This document shows, in pieces, positions 23,946 to 36,039 of a stretch of 64,000 bases of DNA. The stretch is from Kuschelorhynchus macadamiae (Eukaryota > Arthropoda > Insecta > Coleoptera > Curculionidae): NCBI GenBank assembly GCA_030620095.1, contig JAUTXW010002192.1, forward strand, positions 124,001 through 188,000. The letters run 5' to 3'. How positions within the stretch are numbered: the first letter of the stretch is position 1; each line of letters starts with the position of its first letter. The position numbers and the translations under genes were made by a program. The notes under the pieces were generated by a model. That model saw nothing but the letters and a program-made list of their open reading frames with translations, was not told where the DNA came from and searched no databases.

Positions 23946-25545
23946 CGACCAAATCCCTGTTCGCGTTTATCAATTAAATTAAAATATCTTTGAGGATTTA
24001 TAATATAGATTATTGCGGAGCTGTGTGAAAGTAATCTTTATCTGAAAAAAATAAAAATAAATATTTTTTTAATGGTGCAAATTTGACTAATTTTTGACTT
24101 TAATTTTCGGCGGCTTGTAACATTTTTATTTTTTGATATTTTACAAAAATAATTACTTTGGCGCACTCTTATATTGTTTATCTTTTAAATACCTTTGTGA
24201 AATTGTGAATATTAAACTCAGTTTTTTTACAGTTTTGGTCAAAAAATCACCTTAAATTCGTAAAAATTTCAAGCAGTCCGATGCTCTTAACAATTATTAT
24301 TAGTCTTTCTTTTCTTTAAAATAAGGAATATCAAATATTTGCAAAATTTTTTAAACCATTTTTGCTATAAAAAGAAGAAATATGATACATTAGACAAATT
24401 TAGCTTACACCTATTAAAAAAAGTACGAACAGATAAAAAATTAATTACAGTTTTCATGGCTTAAAATGTTACAAAAATTGGCCGACTTTTGATCAAAACC
24501 GTGGTGGTTTTTATCAGTTAAGTTAAATTATATATGAGGATTTAAAATTCAGATTATTGTGGGGATGTACGAAATTAATTTTTATAACAAGTAAATAAAA
24601 ATAAAATATTTTTTAATGGTGCAAAATTGACTAATTTTTTAGCCATTTTCGGCGGCTTGTAACATTTTTATTTCTTGATATTTAACAAAAATAATTACTT
24701 TACTACACTCTTATATTGTTTATATTTTAAATATCTTTGAGAAACTGTCAATATTAAACTTTTCATGGTTTCTTTCAAAAATCACCTTAAATTCTTAAAC
24801 ATTTTAAGCGATCCGATTGTCTTAACAATAATTACCTAACTAAAACTGCTCTAAAATACCTATTTATTACATTTTTTTCTTGTATAAAAATATCAACAAC
24901 TATTTTACATGATAATGCATGTATAATGCATGTAAAAAGAAAAGGAAACATATTTATAATCACTTGAAGAATATCAAATGTTTGCATATTTTTTTTGACC
25001 ATGTTTTGCTATAAAAACACGAAATATGGTATATTAGTCAATTTTAACTTACATCTGTTTAAAAAAACTAATTCGTCTCTGCTTAGCCGAGTCACAATTG
25101 CCTGCTAAAAGAGTAGTACGATCAACCGCAAGAGAGATAAAACATTAAACTACCGTTTTCGCTGTCTAAAAATGTTACAAAAGTTGGCCGGCTTTAACCA
25201 AAACCCTGGTCGTGTTTATCAACTAAATCAAAATATCTTTAAAGATTTAAAATCTAGATTGTTGTAGGAATGTGGGAAAGTATTTTTTATCACAGAAAAA
25301 TAAAAATAAATATTTTTTTTTAATGGTGCAAAGTTGACTGATTTTTAGCCATTTTCGGCAGCTCATCATATTTCTATTTATTGAAATTTAACAAAAATAA
25401 TTACTTTCCCACACTCTTATATTGTTTATCTTTGAAATACCGTTGAGAAATTGTCAGTATGAAACTTAGTTTTTTTATAGTTTTGGTTAAAAAAACACCT
25501 TGAATTCGTAAAAATTTTAAGCGGACCGATGCTCTTAATAAGTTA
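23926..25545. repeat. Three-unit tandem repeat, ~540-715-bp period
   Basis: Each unit starts near a ttggccggcttt ... accaaaaccc word (23935, 24480, 25188), continues through taaatattttttttaatggtgcaaa and tcggcggcttgtaac, and ends near aaaaattt..aagc.gtccgatgctctt. Between units 1-2 and 2-3 a second shared block holds gaatatcaaat.tttgcaaat and tttgctataaaaa. The third unit is partial. Confidence 0.75.
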
Positions 25546-25654
25546 AAGAAAATATTCAATTTCTGACCTTCATTTATACAGGAAAGTTTATTAAAAATAC
25601 AGGTGCAACTGTTGCTTTTTGGACTAGCAAAACAGCTTTGGTAGATTTATCAAA

Positions 25655-25885
25655 AACAATGAAACAAAACCCAAAAAACAGAATAAATCCGGTGTTTACA
25701 AGTTAAATTGTGAAACCTGTTCCAAATATTATATTGGACAGCATATAAGCGTAAATTTAATTACAGAAGTCATAAAGATAATTCCAGTTACTTTAAACGT
25801 TCAATCATAGTTTCGATGAGAACTTTGAAATTTTACGGATAGAACGAAAAAGTGAAAATTATTTAATGAAAATATGTTTTAAAAA
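25655..25885 (+). pseudogene. Penelope-like GIY-YIG endonuclease scrap
   Basis: In one frame KSGVYKLNCETCSKYYIGQ contains both halves of the GIY-YIG motif (GVY and YIG) with the usual Cys pair between. Further on FDENFEILRIERKSENYLM matches the C-terminal part of the domain in another frame. Everything else of the element is gone, and this sequence differs clearly from the 45-48 kb element, so it is a separate lineage. Confidence 0.7.
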
Positions 25886-25894
25886 ATCAGTAAA

Positions 25895-26290
25895 TTTCCT
25901 TTACCCGGAACTTACCTCGTGATAATTTTGTTTTCCATTTGTTAGAAATAGTGTAGTGTGATCCAACTTAGTTCAGTACATAGTCACAGTATATATGTGT
26001 TACATATACTGACTTTTCAAAAAAAATTTATTAGGCGCCATTTTGTTCCATCATTTGGATTCCTACCAATATTTTACGGGTTTCTCTCTACCTATGTCAT
26101 ACTTGACTTTTCGGCATAATTTAAAATAAACTCAATAAGTAGTTTTTACATTGACACATACCGCCATTTTGTTACGTTATGTTGAATTCGTACCAGTTTA
26201 TCCCATTTAACATTGTTCCGCCATATTGGATTTTTACCAAAATATTACTAGGTCATCCCAATATGACCCTACGCAGTTTATTACCATGAG
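25895..26290 (-). repeat. TGGCGG dispersed repeat, reverse partial copy (R1d)
   Basis: Starts with the tail motif aaatttcctttacccggaac and holds reversed units (gccattttgttccatcattt, gccatattggatttttacca). The head is missing. Confidence 0.65.
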
Positions 26291-26939
26291 AATTAAAGGC
26301 TTGCAAATTGGGTGAAATGTAAACTCTCCCGATAAAAACCTTCATGAACTAACAGTAAAGAGGCGAGTAAAGTGAAATTGTATAGGAATATGAAAATATT
26401 TATTTATTTTTCTCCAAAAAGAAAGATATAATACCGTTAATAGCCCATCCTAAATCAATTACCTTATTGATATTTCAACAATCTAATTTTTTTGAGTTAA
26501 TATAGTTCTGATATATTTTTCTAAAAAATGCAGTGCATTTTTTAATTTTAGAAGCTTTTATTTAACTTTTCTTGTCCCTCTGCAAATACCGTGAGTCGAT
26601 TTTTAACTACTAGTGCTTAATCTACCGACTAGGAATTTGGATACTTATTTCCGATGACAATCTTTTCACGTGGAAAGGAGTAACCATTAATAAAATAAAA
26701 CTTGTGTGAGTAATAAAGACCTATGACTATTAATGCGTAAATTCAATAGAGATTCCGCTGAGGAAGTATTAACCTAATAGGTCAATAAATAGAGATTTTT
26801 TCGTGACAAAAATTGTAACCGCAATATGAGTGCGCCAAGATAGTCCATAGTAATATTCAATTATGTTTTCCATTTGCACCTAATATTTGTTTATTTGATA
26901 TAAACAATTTAATGCAAGAATCACGTTCGTTAATAGTGT
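26291..26939. other. No gene recognised
   Basis: AT-rich DNA between two repeats; no motif seen. Confidence 0.4.
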
Positions 26940-29370
26940 AAGGAGATGAAGGGTCGGTCAAGTTCCCCACCCCGAATCAAACGAAAATCAAAAATAGATA
27001 CACTATCATTTTGCACATAATATATATAATTTTGCACACTCCCCAAGAGAAACTAAAGCATTTTTTTTAAACGGGGGGTAAACCTGACCGTTCCCCGTCT
27101 TTTAAAATATCTAAATATTTTTATATCAATTGTCCCATCTAATTTTGCACACTAATTTTCAAATTTTGCACACCCTCATAGAGAAAGCTAAGGGGGGAAA
27201 ATGTGCAACACCCCCCCTCCCCGTTTATCACGATATTGAACAAAACTTCTATGCTACTTTATTCACCTAATTTTGCACCACTATTTTTAAAATTTGCACA
27301 CTCTCCGAGAGACAATTATGCGTCGTCGAAAATTTGTATTTTCCTCCCGTCAGTCACAAATTTCAAAAACTTGTGCTACTCGTTTCACCTAATTTTACAC
27401 AATTTTGCATACACTCTCCTAGATATTATTTATGCTTCTCCTCTCACGTAATTTTGCACACCTGTTTTTAAATTTTGCATATTCTCCTAGAGAAAGTTAT
27501 AAGGCGTCGATAATTTGTATTTTCGCACCGTCATGCGTCAGTCACAAAATTCATTCAACTCTTGTGCTACTCGATTCACCTAGTTTTGCACAATTTTGCA
27601 CACCTATTTTTAAATTTTGCACACGTCAGTCAAGAAATTGAAACACTGTTGTGCTACTCGTTTAACCTAATTTTGAACACCTATTTTCGCATTTTGCACA
27701 CTCTCCTGGAGAAAGTTATAGGCGTTCCAAAATTTGTATCCCCCGCACTTCCCCGTCCGACACGAAATTGAATCTTTTTCTCGGTTCGGCTACTTTTGTC
27801 CAATTTTGCACACCTATTTTAAACGTTGGCACACACTCTCCTAGAGACTGTTATGGGGTGTCAAAAATCTGCATCACCTATTTTGGACACTTATTTTCAA
27901 GTGTTGCACTCTTTTTGGAGAAAATTGTGGCATGTTGAAGATTTTATACCATAAAATTAAAAGTTCGTTATGCTCCTCACGGTGGTGCCTGCCAAGGAAG
28001 TGTTTAAACCTGACCTGTTTTCTATGACTGATATGTTCAAATTTTCAATATGTTTAACCGTATAATTTTATGTTTTTTTGATGCAGAATATCGAATTAAG
28101 ATTTTCAATTATTTGCATAAAAAGCAATGATACCAACTTGTTATCTCTATCGGAATTGAAAAATGGTATCGTCACCGTTGTAAGATTTTCTCACTTTTGC
28201 GCTACACGTGATCGTTTTCTTATTTTCAATGGAAGGCCCCATGGATTTTTATTGTAATTAATGACTTTTAATTTATGAAAGTTATTTTCTTATAAGTGAT
28301 ATTGACGCGTTTTGTCCACACTGATATTGACGCCTTTCCTTCACACCTTATCCCGGCTTGACACTGGTCTAACTTCCACGAGTGGTTGATACTTAAAGCG
28401 TGTTTAAAAACGGGCAAGATAACAACGTTAAAACACCAATAACGCTAAGTTAAAGAGATTAAAAGTCAACTAGCTAAAGCGACAATAACTTAACAGAATG
28501 GATATTGATTTTAAAGTCGCAAATTTGGGGGCTTACTAAATTTGAGACGATGAATTCAATGTAATAAAAATAACATTCCGTTTAAGATAAGATATTTAAG
28601 CGTTCTGGTACTTTTTTCTGGAAGTGCTGTGTTATCTTAGCAACTAGTACAGATGTGCAAAATTTAAAAATTAGTGTGCAAAATTAGATGATCCGAGTAG
28701 CATAAAAATATTTCAATTTCGTGACAGACGGGTGGAAATGCAAATTTTGGAAACCCCATAACTTTCTCCAGGAGAGTGTGCAAAATGAGAAAATAGGTCT
28801 GCAAAATTATACACAAGTAGGTGAAACGAGTAGCAGAATAGTTTTTCAGTTTTGTAACTGACGGGAGGGAAATACAAATTTTTTTAATTTTAAAAATAGG
28901 TGTGCAAAATTAGGTGAAACGAGTAGCACAACAGTTTTTGAATTTTGCGACTGGCGGGGGGGAAAATACAAATTTTCGACGACCCATAACTTTCTCTAGG
29001 AGAGAGTGCAAAATTTAAAAATAGGTGTGCAAAATTAGGTGAATAAAGTAGCATAGAAGTTTTTCAATTTCGTGACAAACAGGGGGGAAATGGAAATTTT
29101 TGACCCCCTTTAACATTCTCTAGGAGAGTGTGCAAAATTTAAAAATTAGTGTGCAAAATTAGATGGGACGATTGATGTAAATATATTTAGAGCTTTTGAA
29201 AGACGGGGGGAAGAGTCAAGTTTGCCACCCGTTAAAAAAAATGGTTTAGTTTCTATTGGGTGAGTTTGCAAAATTGTCTTTATTGTGTGCAAAATAATAG
29301 TGTATCTATTTTTGAAATTCGTTTGATTCGGGGGGGGGGGGGGGGAAACTTGACCGAATCAGAGATGAAT
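26940..29370. mobile_element. Foldback-type element: two ~0.7-1-kb inverted arms of short repeats
   Basis: The left arm (about 26940-27950) and the right arm (about 28640-29370) are inverted copies. Both outer ends carry ggtcaagtt..cccc followed by gaatcaaacga and tagatacactat. Each arm is built of degenerate tandem units around 120-140 bp with the series cacctaattttgcacac, atttttaaattttgcacact, ctcctagagaaagttat and gctactcg. The right arm contains a run of about 16 G at 29330-29346. The centre (about 28000-28640) has no ORF of note. The architecture resembles foldback elements; no transposase is seen. Confidence 0.75.
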
Positions 29371-30480
29371 TGTTTAGAATAAAATTACAGTCAATATGAC
29401 AATGGTCACACGACTTAATCGGATCATTAGAACAGGAGAAAAATGGGGGTGTTGAAATAAAAAGACGGTAAACATTTGAACGATTACATTGGTGCCAGTA
29501 TTTCGCTAAAAGATTTTTAAACCATATAGGTATAACAAATTGTGTTTTGAACGTTATATTGAACTTGGTTTTGTTAGTTACTTGCTTTTTTTCGGTCTTT
29601 TGTCTCGTTTTAAATTTTACAAACCTAATAGTTTGATTAATAAGTTTGAATGTATATTATTGTTAGTAATTTTAGGTGGTATCTTCATACCAGATCTAAA
29701 TAGCTGTCTAAATCTAAAAGTGTGGGATATATGGCGAAATAAAATATTTAGGCTACATGCTTTTCTTTTTAGTATTTAACTATTCAAGCCTGCACAGTAT
29801 CAAATAAATAATTAAAAGCTTGTCGCTTAAAAATGATTTTAAATATTATTTTCGGTAAGACAGAATTTTCTAGTTAATCATATAGTTATTTTAAACTTCC
29901 GTTAATAAACAATCGTAACTGAAGTTTCATATTTATTTGCAGGAAAAATGTGCAAGTAATAAATTACGTGTAATAATTTGGTGACGTGTTATTTTTATTT
30001 TCAAAACGGTATATAATAATTATGGTTATTTAAAAGTCATCATGAGAAAATAAATGATTTGAGTTTTGGAAGTTAACAAAAAATTTACACTTACCTAGTT
30101 AGGATGTTTGCAATATTTATACTATTCCCAATGACTTATTAAATTTAATTGGTTCGGTAGTCCAGAATTAACTGTTAATTTTAACCCATTTTTACGAAAG
30201 AAAACTGCACTAAATTACGATTTCGCTAAAATAAAATATAACACATTTAGAAAAAAAATTGTTGTTGCATGCATAACCGGCCTTTTGACAGGAACTCTTT
30301 AGGGCTACTTAATAGGTTTCACGTTAGTGAATTCAAAACTTAATCGATATAACCAAGACCAATTATCCCTACTTTGAATAGACAGTCCATCAGATGCAAA
30401 AAAATTAACCACATCAAGTGCTCGTGTCGTCGTTTATTAGAACGCACGCAACAATGTAATGAGTAATAAACTTAAATATC
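29371..30480. other. No gene recognised
   Basis: AT-rich; the short ORFs here look accidental. Confidence 0.4.
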
Positions 30481-30484
30481 TCGA

Positions 30485-30790
30485 AAACCTGTAACTTTTT
30501 TTCAAACAAAAAAAAATGCAAAATACTTTTGGGTATAGAGAAACTAGGATAATAAAGTCCCGGAATTCTCACAATAAATAAAAGAATCCCCCGAAATTTT
30601 AATTTTTTTAATTTATAAAATACAGAGTTTTTGAAAATATCCTGTAACTTTTGAGATATGGAACAAAGCCTCTAAATGTGAATGCTAAGGAAGTTCTAGA
30701 ATAACTATTCCAAGAGGTGCAGAGAGTTAAAATTTTTCCGCTATATTCTTTCACGCCCTGTATAACACATTTTTTTTATGAAAGTGCATT
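30485..30790. mobile_element. Possible end fragment of a DNA transposon
   Basis: Phrases such as cctgtaacttttgagatatg and cacgccctgtataac are of the kind found in terminal regions of insect DNA transposons whose ends read ACAGGGTG. No second end or transposase is seen. Confidence 0.3.
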
Positions 30791-30927
30791 CCAGGCTATT
30801 GAGTAAACAAATAATGGCCTTTCAGAATCTTTTTAATGTTTAAAAACCGGTTTTTCCAGGCGTTTCCAAGATACAGTCTCCTAAAAATTACGTAAAAATT
30901 TGCTGTGCCGACTTATTTTTTGAGCAG

Positions 30928-30998
<71 letters not shown>

Positions 30999-31008
30999 TT
31001 AGTTTTAA

Positions 31009-31075
<67 letters not shown>
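30928..31075. repeat. (TA)n microsatellite in two blocks, left of a Penelope copy
   Basis: Two runs, about 30928-30995 and 31009-31074, split by ttttttagttttaaaat. The second run passes directly into Penelope sequence. Confidence 0.95.
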
Positions 31076-31076
<1 letters not shown>

Positions 31077-31783
31077 CTGACACACAGACGAAACAAAACG
31101 AACTTAAGGTAATATCTAGTGCTTCAAAGAAAAATGGCTACACAAATCGCACTATAGAGAAAGCTATTAATGCACAGGTTTCCCGAACAACGAACAACAA
31201 AAATTATGAACCGGCAAAGCAACGAGTAGTCTTACCATATGTAAAAGTCACAACAGACAGAATCGGAAGAATTCTTAGGAAACACAACATACAAACAATA
31301 CACAAACAACTATAGGTAAACTACTCGGAAACCCAAAAGATAAAATCAAACTGGAAAACCACGGAGTATACAGTATTCCGTGCCAGAACTGTGAAAAGTT
31401 GTACGTGGGGCAAACTAACAGGCGAATATCAGCAAGAGTGGAAGAGCATAAACTCAGCATCAGAAATAAACAAACAACCTCAGCTTTATTCCTCAGGAAT
31501 CATGAAACCGGCTATAAAATAAATTTCGATGGGTGTAGGGAGATTGCCAGTATAGAACATTATAAGACCAGAATAATCCGAGAAGCCATAGAAATTGAAA
31601 AACAAGGTGATTTGAATAAAAGGGACGAATCATTAAAACTACCAACAGTATGGAAGACAATAATCGACAAATCTAAAATCGCAAAAACTCAAGCTCAATT
31701 AGCGCAACAACAACAGCACCATCCGGAAAACATAAATAACGACCAACGCATGCACAGATATAACCTTCGGCCCCGAGTGGGGG

Positions 31784-31820
31784 TATAAAAGGAAGCGTCT
31801 CAGTCACCAACACTTCAGTC
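31784..31820 (+). promoter_or_regulatory. Penelope pseudo-LTR core promoter (TATA + Inr), short copy
   Basis: TATAAAAG at 31784-31791 and TCAGTC at 31815-31820. The A of the initiator is 33 nt after the first T, the same spacing as in the longer element. Confidence 0.55.
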
Positions 31821-31827
31821 TCTATTC

Positions 31828-31881
31828 GGACGCGAGAAAGAAAACTTCGAAAATGCCAAGTGTGATCTTGGCGAAACGTCA
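31828..31881 (+). ncRNA. Hammerhead-like RNA fold in Penelope pseudo-LTR, short copy
   Basis: GACG (31829-31832) can pair with CGTC (31877-31880). Stem II is GCCAAG/CTTGGC around loop tgtgat, followed by GAAA. Relative to the long copy one stem II pair changed on both sides. The CUGAUGA box is poorly conserved, so catalysis is uncertain. Confidence 0.45.
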
Positions 31882-31892
31882 GCAAAACTGTT

Positions 31893-32149
<257 letters not shown>

Positions 32150-32250
32150 GTTTATGCCATTCCTGTTTTTGCGCTTTTTGCCGAATTCTGGTCACTTTTG
32201 TGTCAAATAGCTTCACTATTTTCATACGGCGTTTATGACATGATCTTAAA
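32150..32250 (+). repeat. Inverted copy of the 33200-33300 sequence
   Basis: Both read tgccatt.ctg..tttgcgct ... cggtcactttt ... aaat.gcttcactattttt..tacggcgt.tatgacat when one is reversed. The two lie about 1 kb apart, bracketing 32250-33200. Confidence 0.65.
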
Positions 32251-33195
32251 GTTTGGCATACGAATCTGAGTGTGAGAGAATGTGAGTAACTATGGAAACG
32301 GTGCCATGACCATTCGCAGTTGGCTGCAACTCTGTATATCCACGAAAACGGTCTTCATCGATGTTTTAGATCTGTGTGGTGTACTTTACAATAGTTATGC
32401 CAAGATTCATGCTGTTTATTATAAGGTGGGTACATTCAGTAACAATCAAGATGACCAGAACTAACTTGTTCTCGTTAATTTGTCAATTTTGTCCTCACAG
32501 AATTCAGAGGTTTTGCAATAAATTCGGTAAATTTCTGAACGTTGATATTAATGCAAATGTTTCAGTGGCTGGCCGTTATTTTTTTAAATCATAACAAATT
32601 ATTATTATGGTAGAATTGTTGGTGCGTCGTTAAGTTAGTGACTCGCTTTAGGTTTTAGTAAACACTAGACTAAGAGGTTTTTATTTGATTATTAGTAGTA
32701 AGTAGTTTTGGATGGTTGTTAGCTAAGGACATCTTTATTACATCTTGTTTAACGTTATTTTGTTATAGGCAGAAATTGAAAACGTATTTATGTAAAAAAA
32801 AACATACGTTCATGCTAAAAATGGATTTTTATTTATCTAAATGAAAATGTTTTACTAGTAGAGAAAACACAAACAGCAAAAATTGATAACACTGACAATT
32901 ACTGTAATTTCTTAACATTGCAAGATTTGACAATGACATAAAGGACGGACGGATTGGTAAAATATCATCAGTGTGAGATTTTTTTATCCGAATAAGCCCA
33001 TAAGTTACGTTGGGCAGTTCTGGATAATCTAGATTATATTTTAAAGTTAATTAAGGAAAAAATAAGTTTAGACGACTTTTCTGTTTCGGTAATGCGTAGT
33101 AAATCTTCACGTAATAAGGAGGCTTGGTATCTATTTTTAGACATAACGAAAAATATTACAAACAAAAATGAATCCCTACCCATATATTTATGAGA
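32251..33195. other. No gene recognised
   Basis: Spacer between the two inverted copies. Short ORFs at 32282-32594 show no recognisable feature. Confidence 0.4.
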
Positions 33196-33199
33196 GGGA

Positions 33200-33550
33200 C
33201 TATTGCTTGTATGTCATAGACGCCGTACAAAAATAGTGAAGCCATTTAGCAGAAAAGTGACCGGAATTTGGCAAAGAGCGCAGAAATGGCATTAACTTAT
33301 TTGATATCTTATTTTGCAATTGATATTGATTTTCATTTTCTGATTTAGATCTTATTACTTTTAATAATCTCTCCCAATAATCAAGTGGGTGTAAGTGGTA
33401 GGATAAATGACTTGGCAGTTTTATAAATGAGATATTATTATTTAGTGTAGTTTGGATAAGGTCAAAATTAACGTGTGTTTTGGGTCCATGAACCAATAGA
33501 GTAGCTTTTTTATCTTTTAGGTCCTTTTCCCTTCTTACATTATTCATATA
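33200..33550 (-). pseudogene. pogo/Tigger-like (DDE_1) transposase fragment
   Basis: The reading ATLLVHGPKTHVNFDLIQ followed by ISFIKLPSHLSYHLHPLD matches the catalytic-core phrases of pogo/jerky-type DDE transposases (usual form: LL.DGH..H followed by LPPH.SH.LQPLD). The Asp that normally precedes GH is lost (VHGPKTH). Only this part of the protein remains. Confidence 0.6.
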
Positions 33551-33629
33551 AGGAATAAATCCTAATGAAAACCATTAAAAACTATTCTGTTCCCATCCAT
33601 CCATTCTCGATAACTGTATAAAGATTATT

Positions 33630-34662
33630 CTGGCTTTACGGCCACTACAAGATACTACTATTGGAAAAGATATTTTTACCGAGGTACTTTTGAGCAGTAT
33701 GGTTTGCAGGGGTGTAAGTTAGTTGGAGTGTGCACAGATGGTGCGCCTTCAATGGTCGGTTCACGAAAAGGGTTTATCGAAATTCTGAAGGAAAGAGCAA
33801 CCGCTATGAATGTGCAAGAATGCAAGTACTCTAAGTCCATTCGATTGAAGAAAGTTATGGATGTGGTAGGAAGTACCATTTATTTCATTAGATCCCGCGG
33901 TCTTTACCATCGCCAGTTTAAAGCATTTTTGGATGAACTTTTTTCAGAACATGATGATGTGACATATATTGCGAAGTAAGGTGGCTAAGCAAAGATAAAA
34001 TGTTAAAAAGATTTTATGACCCTAGAAAAGAAATAGCTGATTGTATGGAAATGAAAGAGAAAACATTGCCGCAAATTTGTGATTCAACACGGCGTTGTGA
34101 CTTGGCATTCCTGGTAGACATCACAGGATACTTAAACGACCTGAACTTGAAGCTTCAAAAACAAGGGCAATTGGTAAATCAACTGAACAGTCATCTTAAA
34201 ACAAAATTCGCTTCGGAAATACAGACAAAAAGTAAAAACCAGTCATGAAAACATTGAATACCGTCGCTATGTTGAAGAACTGAACGTAGTGTTAGAGCAA
34301 TGCACTGATCGGTTTTTCGATTTTAAGAATATGGATAGCACAAATGGAGTTGATCGAGCTTCAAGAAGACTCGTATTTGAAGTCTAAATTTGATGATGTG
34401 GAACTAAGCGAATTTTAAAGAACATACCTTTTCGAAGGAAAGTATTCACAGCTGAGAGTTTTCACACGAAAAATGATTTGTACATTCGGTAGCACGTACA
34501 AATGAGCGCAGCTTTTTGCAATCATGAAAATTATTAAAAATAAGCATTGTACTCGGCTTACAGATGTTAATTTAGAAACCAATTTGCGCCTATGTACTAG
34601 TGAAATTGACTCCAATATCGATCATCTTATTTCTCAGCTTCAAACTCAAGTCTCCCATTAAT
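33630..34662 (+). pseudogene. hAT-type transposase remnant (GTF2IRD2/ZBED-like)
   Basis: Pieces in order: PLQDTTIGKDIFTEV, then CKLVGVCTDGAPSMVGSRKG (catalytic TDGA.SM.G), then RSRGLYHRQFKAFLDELF, HDDVTYIAK with a shift into VRWLSKDKMLKRFYD, then ITGYLNDLNLKLQKQGQLVN, YRRYVEELNVVLEQCTDRFF, and the C-terminal dimerisation block FTRKMICTFGSTYKC and RLTDVNLETNLRLCTSEI. The order is that of hAT transposases of the Charlie/GTF2IRD2-like type common in insects. Three or more frameshifts and stops occur; zinc-finger N-terminus absent. It ends near 34662. Confidence 0.82.
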
Positions 34663-34859
34663 TTTCATTTGATTTTTCTATCTGATTTTGTTAATTTGTT
34701 TTTTATATGTTTGATTATGCTATTATAATTAATAAATACAAAAAAACTAATACCGCAAGAACACAAAAACAGTTGAATTAGCGATCGAAAACAAGTAGTC
34801 CAATTTCACCTGTCAAAATTGTTCATTGTCAGTGCATTCCGAATTTTACACTGTTTCGG

Positions 34860-35155
34860 ATAACTCCTACAGCAAATTAAAAAACACCTAAACAGCAATC
34901 AATGTGGGGCCAAGTAAAAAGCAATTAAATAATTACTGATACCTTTCCAAAATTAAACAAGGACCTCTTGTGTTATCTAAAAGACGCTAAGAGTGTAAGT
35001 TTTAAGCTCCTGGGTAGAGATGTTAAAGCCTCTAAGGTTGGTATTTCTAGTTTTGAGTAACAGGTTAGGCATAAATGATTCAAATCACAGACGCTAACAT
35101 TCATTTTCCGCCCTCTACCCCGCTTTCCAGAAGACTTTAAGAAGTTTTAGGGAAT
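34860..35155 (+). repeat. Dispersed repeat, inverted partner at 38845-39150
   Basis: About 290 bp shared with 38845-39150 in opposite orientation: ctacagcaaattaaaaaac, cctaaacagcaatcaatg, taaacaaggacc, gggtagagatgttaaagc, ggcataaatgattcaaatc and ttagggaatgac occur in order. Origin unknown. Confidence 0.7.
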
Positions 35156-35514
35156 GACTACCCTATCTGTCTTTGGTATAAGTATTGGTAGAGACACAGA
35201 GGCAAGTGAAGTTAAATGAGAGCTTATAAAAAGTTAAGATTTAAAAGACAATTACATTTTATTATTAAATCTAGCAGCATCAGGTAGCGCTTGTCTGTTA
35301 GCCTAAAACCGTCATAAACAATAAAAGCTTAAGTAGACACTCATGTAATACAAATTATTAAATGCATTATTTGCAATTAAATACACATACAATTGCAACT
35401 CATCTTTCGAGATATTACTTTTCCTGTTTGTTTACTTATTCGTTTTGAATTTTTGGCCTGTTCATCATTAAACGACAAATGAGGAAGGGACATTTGATAG
35501 AATGTTTTGTATGT

Positions 35515-35517
<3 letters not shown>

Positions 35518-35562
<45 letters not shown>

Positions 35563-35739
35563 TTTTTTTTTATTTAACAATATATAAATATTTTGTTAAT
35601 TATTTTCTTGGGCATAGGTTAACTCATTGAGAAGTAAAACTATAATTTAATCGACGTTTCGCTCATTTTATTGAGTTTTTTCAAGATATTTTATTTTCTT
35701 GGAAACATGTCATGTGTAACGAATGTTTTGCGATTGCAA

Positions 35740-35816
<77 letters not shown>
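35518..35816. repeat. (TA)n microsatellites around a Penelope-type motif
   Basis: TA runs at about 35518-35560 and 35745-35816. Between them is a hammerhead-like motif, so this may again be a Penelope scrap between TA arrays. Confidence 0.8.
35651..35686 (-). ncRNA. Hammerhead-like motif of a Penelope-type element
   Basis: Minus strand: CTTGAAAA, then CTCA-ATAAAA-TGAG stem, then CGAAACGTCG. The GAAACG box after a small hairpin is the arrangement seen at the other Penelope copies; the first box is degenerate. Confidence 0.4.
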
Positions 35817-35820
<4 letters not shown>

Positions 35821-36039
35821 CTTTAATTTCATCTTCTTTAAAAGTGTTTCGTTGCATCCTTCAGTCGATAGTGCCAATGGTATATACTCGTAGTATACGT
35901 ACCTGTTCAGTTCCTAGTAAAACTATTATTATTTTGTCACTTAAATCAAGAACTGCTTGCAATATTGGTCACTAAACTAATTGAAAATTCATGAAAAAAT
36001 TAAAAACCTTTTAACATTTTGTAGTATTATTTAAAAGAT

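Larger units (their letters stand above)
31075..31889 (+). mobile_element. Penelope-like element, 5'-truncated copy (GIY-YIG domain and pseudo-LTR)
   Basis: Matches the 3' part of the 44.4-48.2 kb element with small differences. It begins inside the linker (near QTKQNELKVISSASKKN), then the GIY-YIG domain, where GVYSIPCQ is in a different frame from the preceding part, then YVGQTNRRISARVEEHKLSI. The ORF ends at TATAA-rich sequence after RYNLRPRVGV (stop 31786..31788), followed by promoter and hammerhead-like motif. It stops at aactgttcttt, where a (TA)n array begins. A frameshift near 31315 separates the two ORF halves. It has no reverse transcriptase. Confidence 0.88.

Noticed and set aside
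26940..29370. CRISPR-like appearance of repeated ttttgcacac words
   Set aside because: The units are degenerate, arranged in two inverted arms, lack unique spacers and lie in an animal genome.
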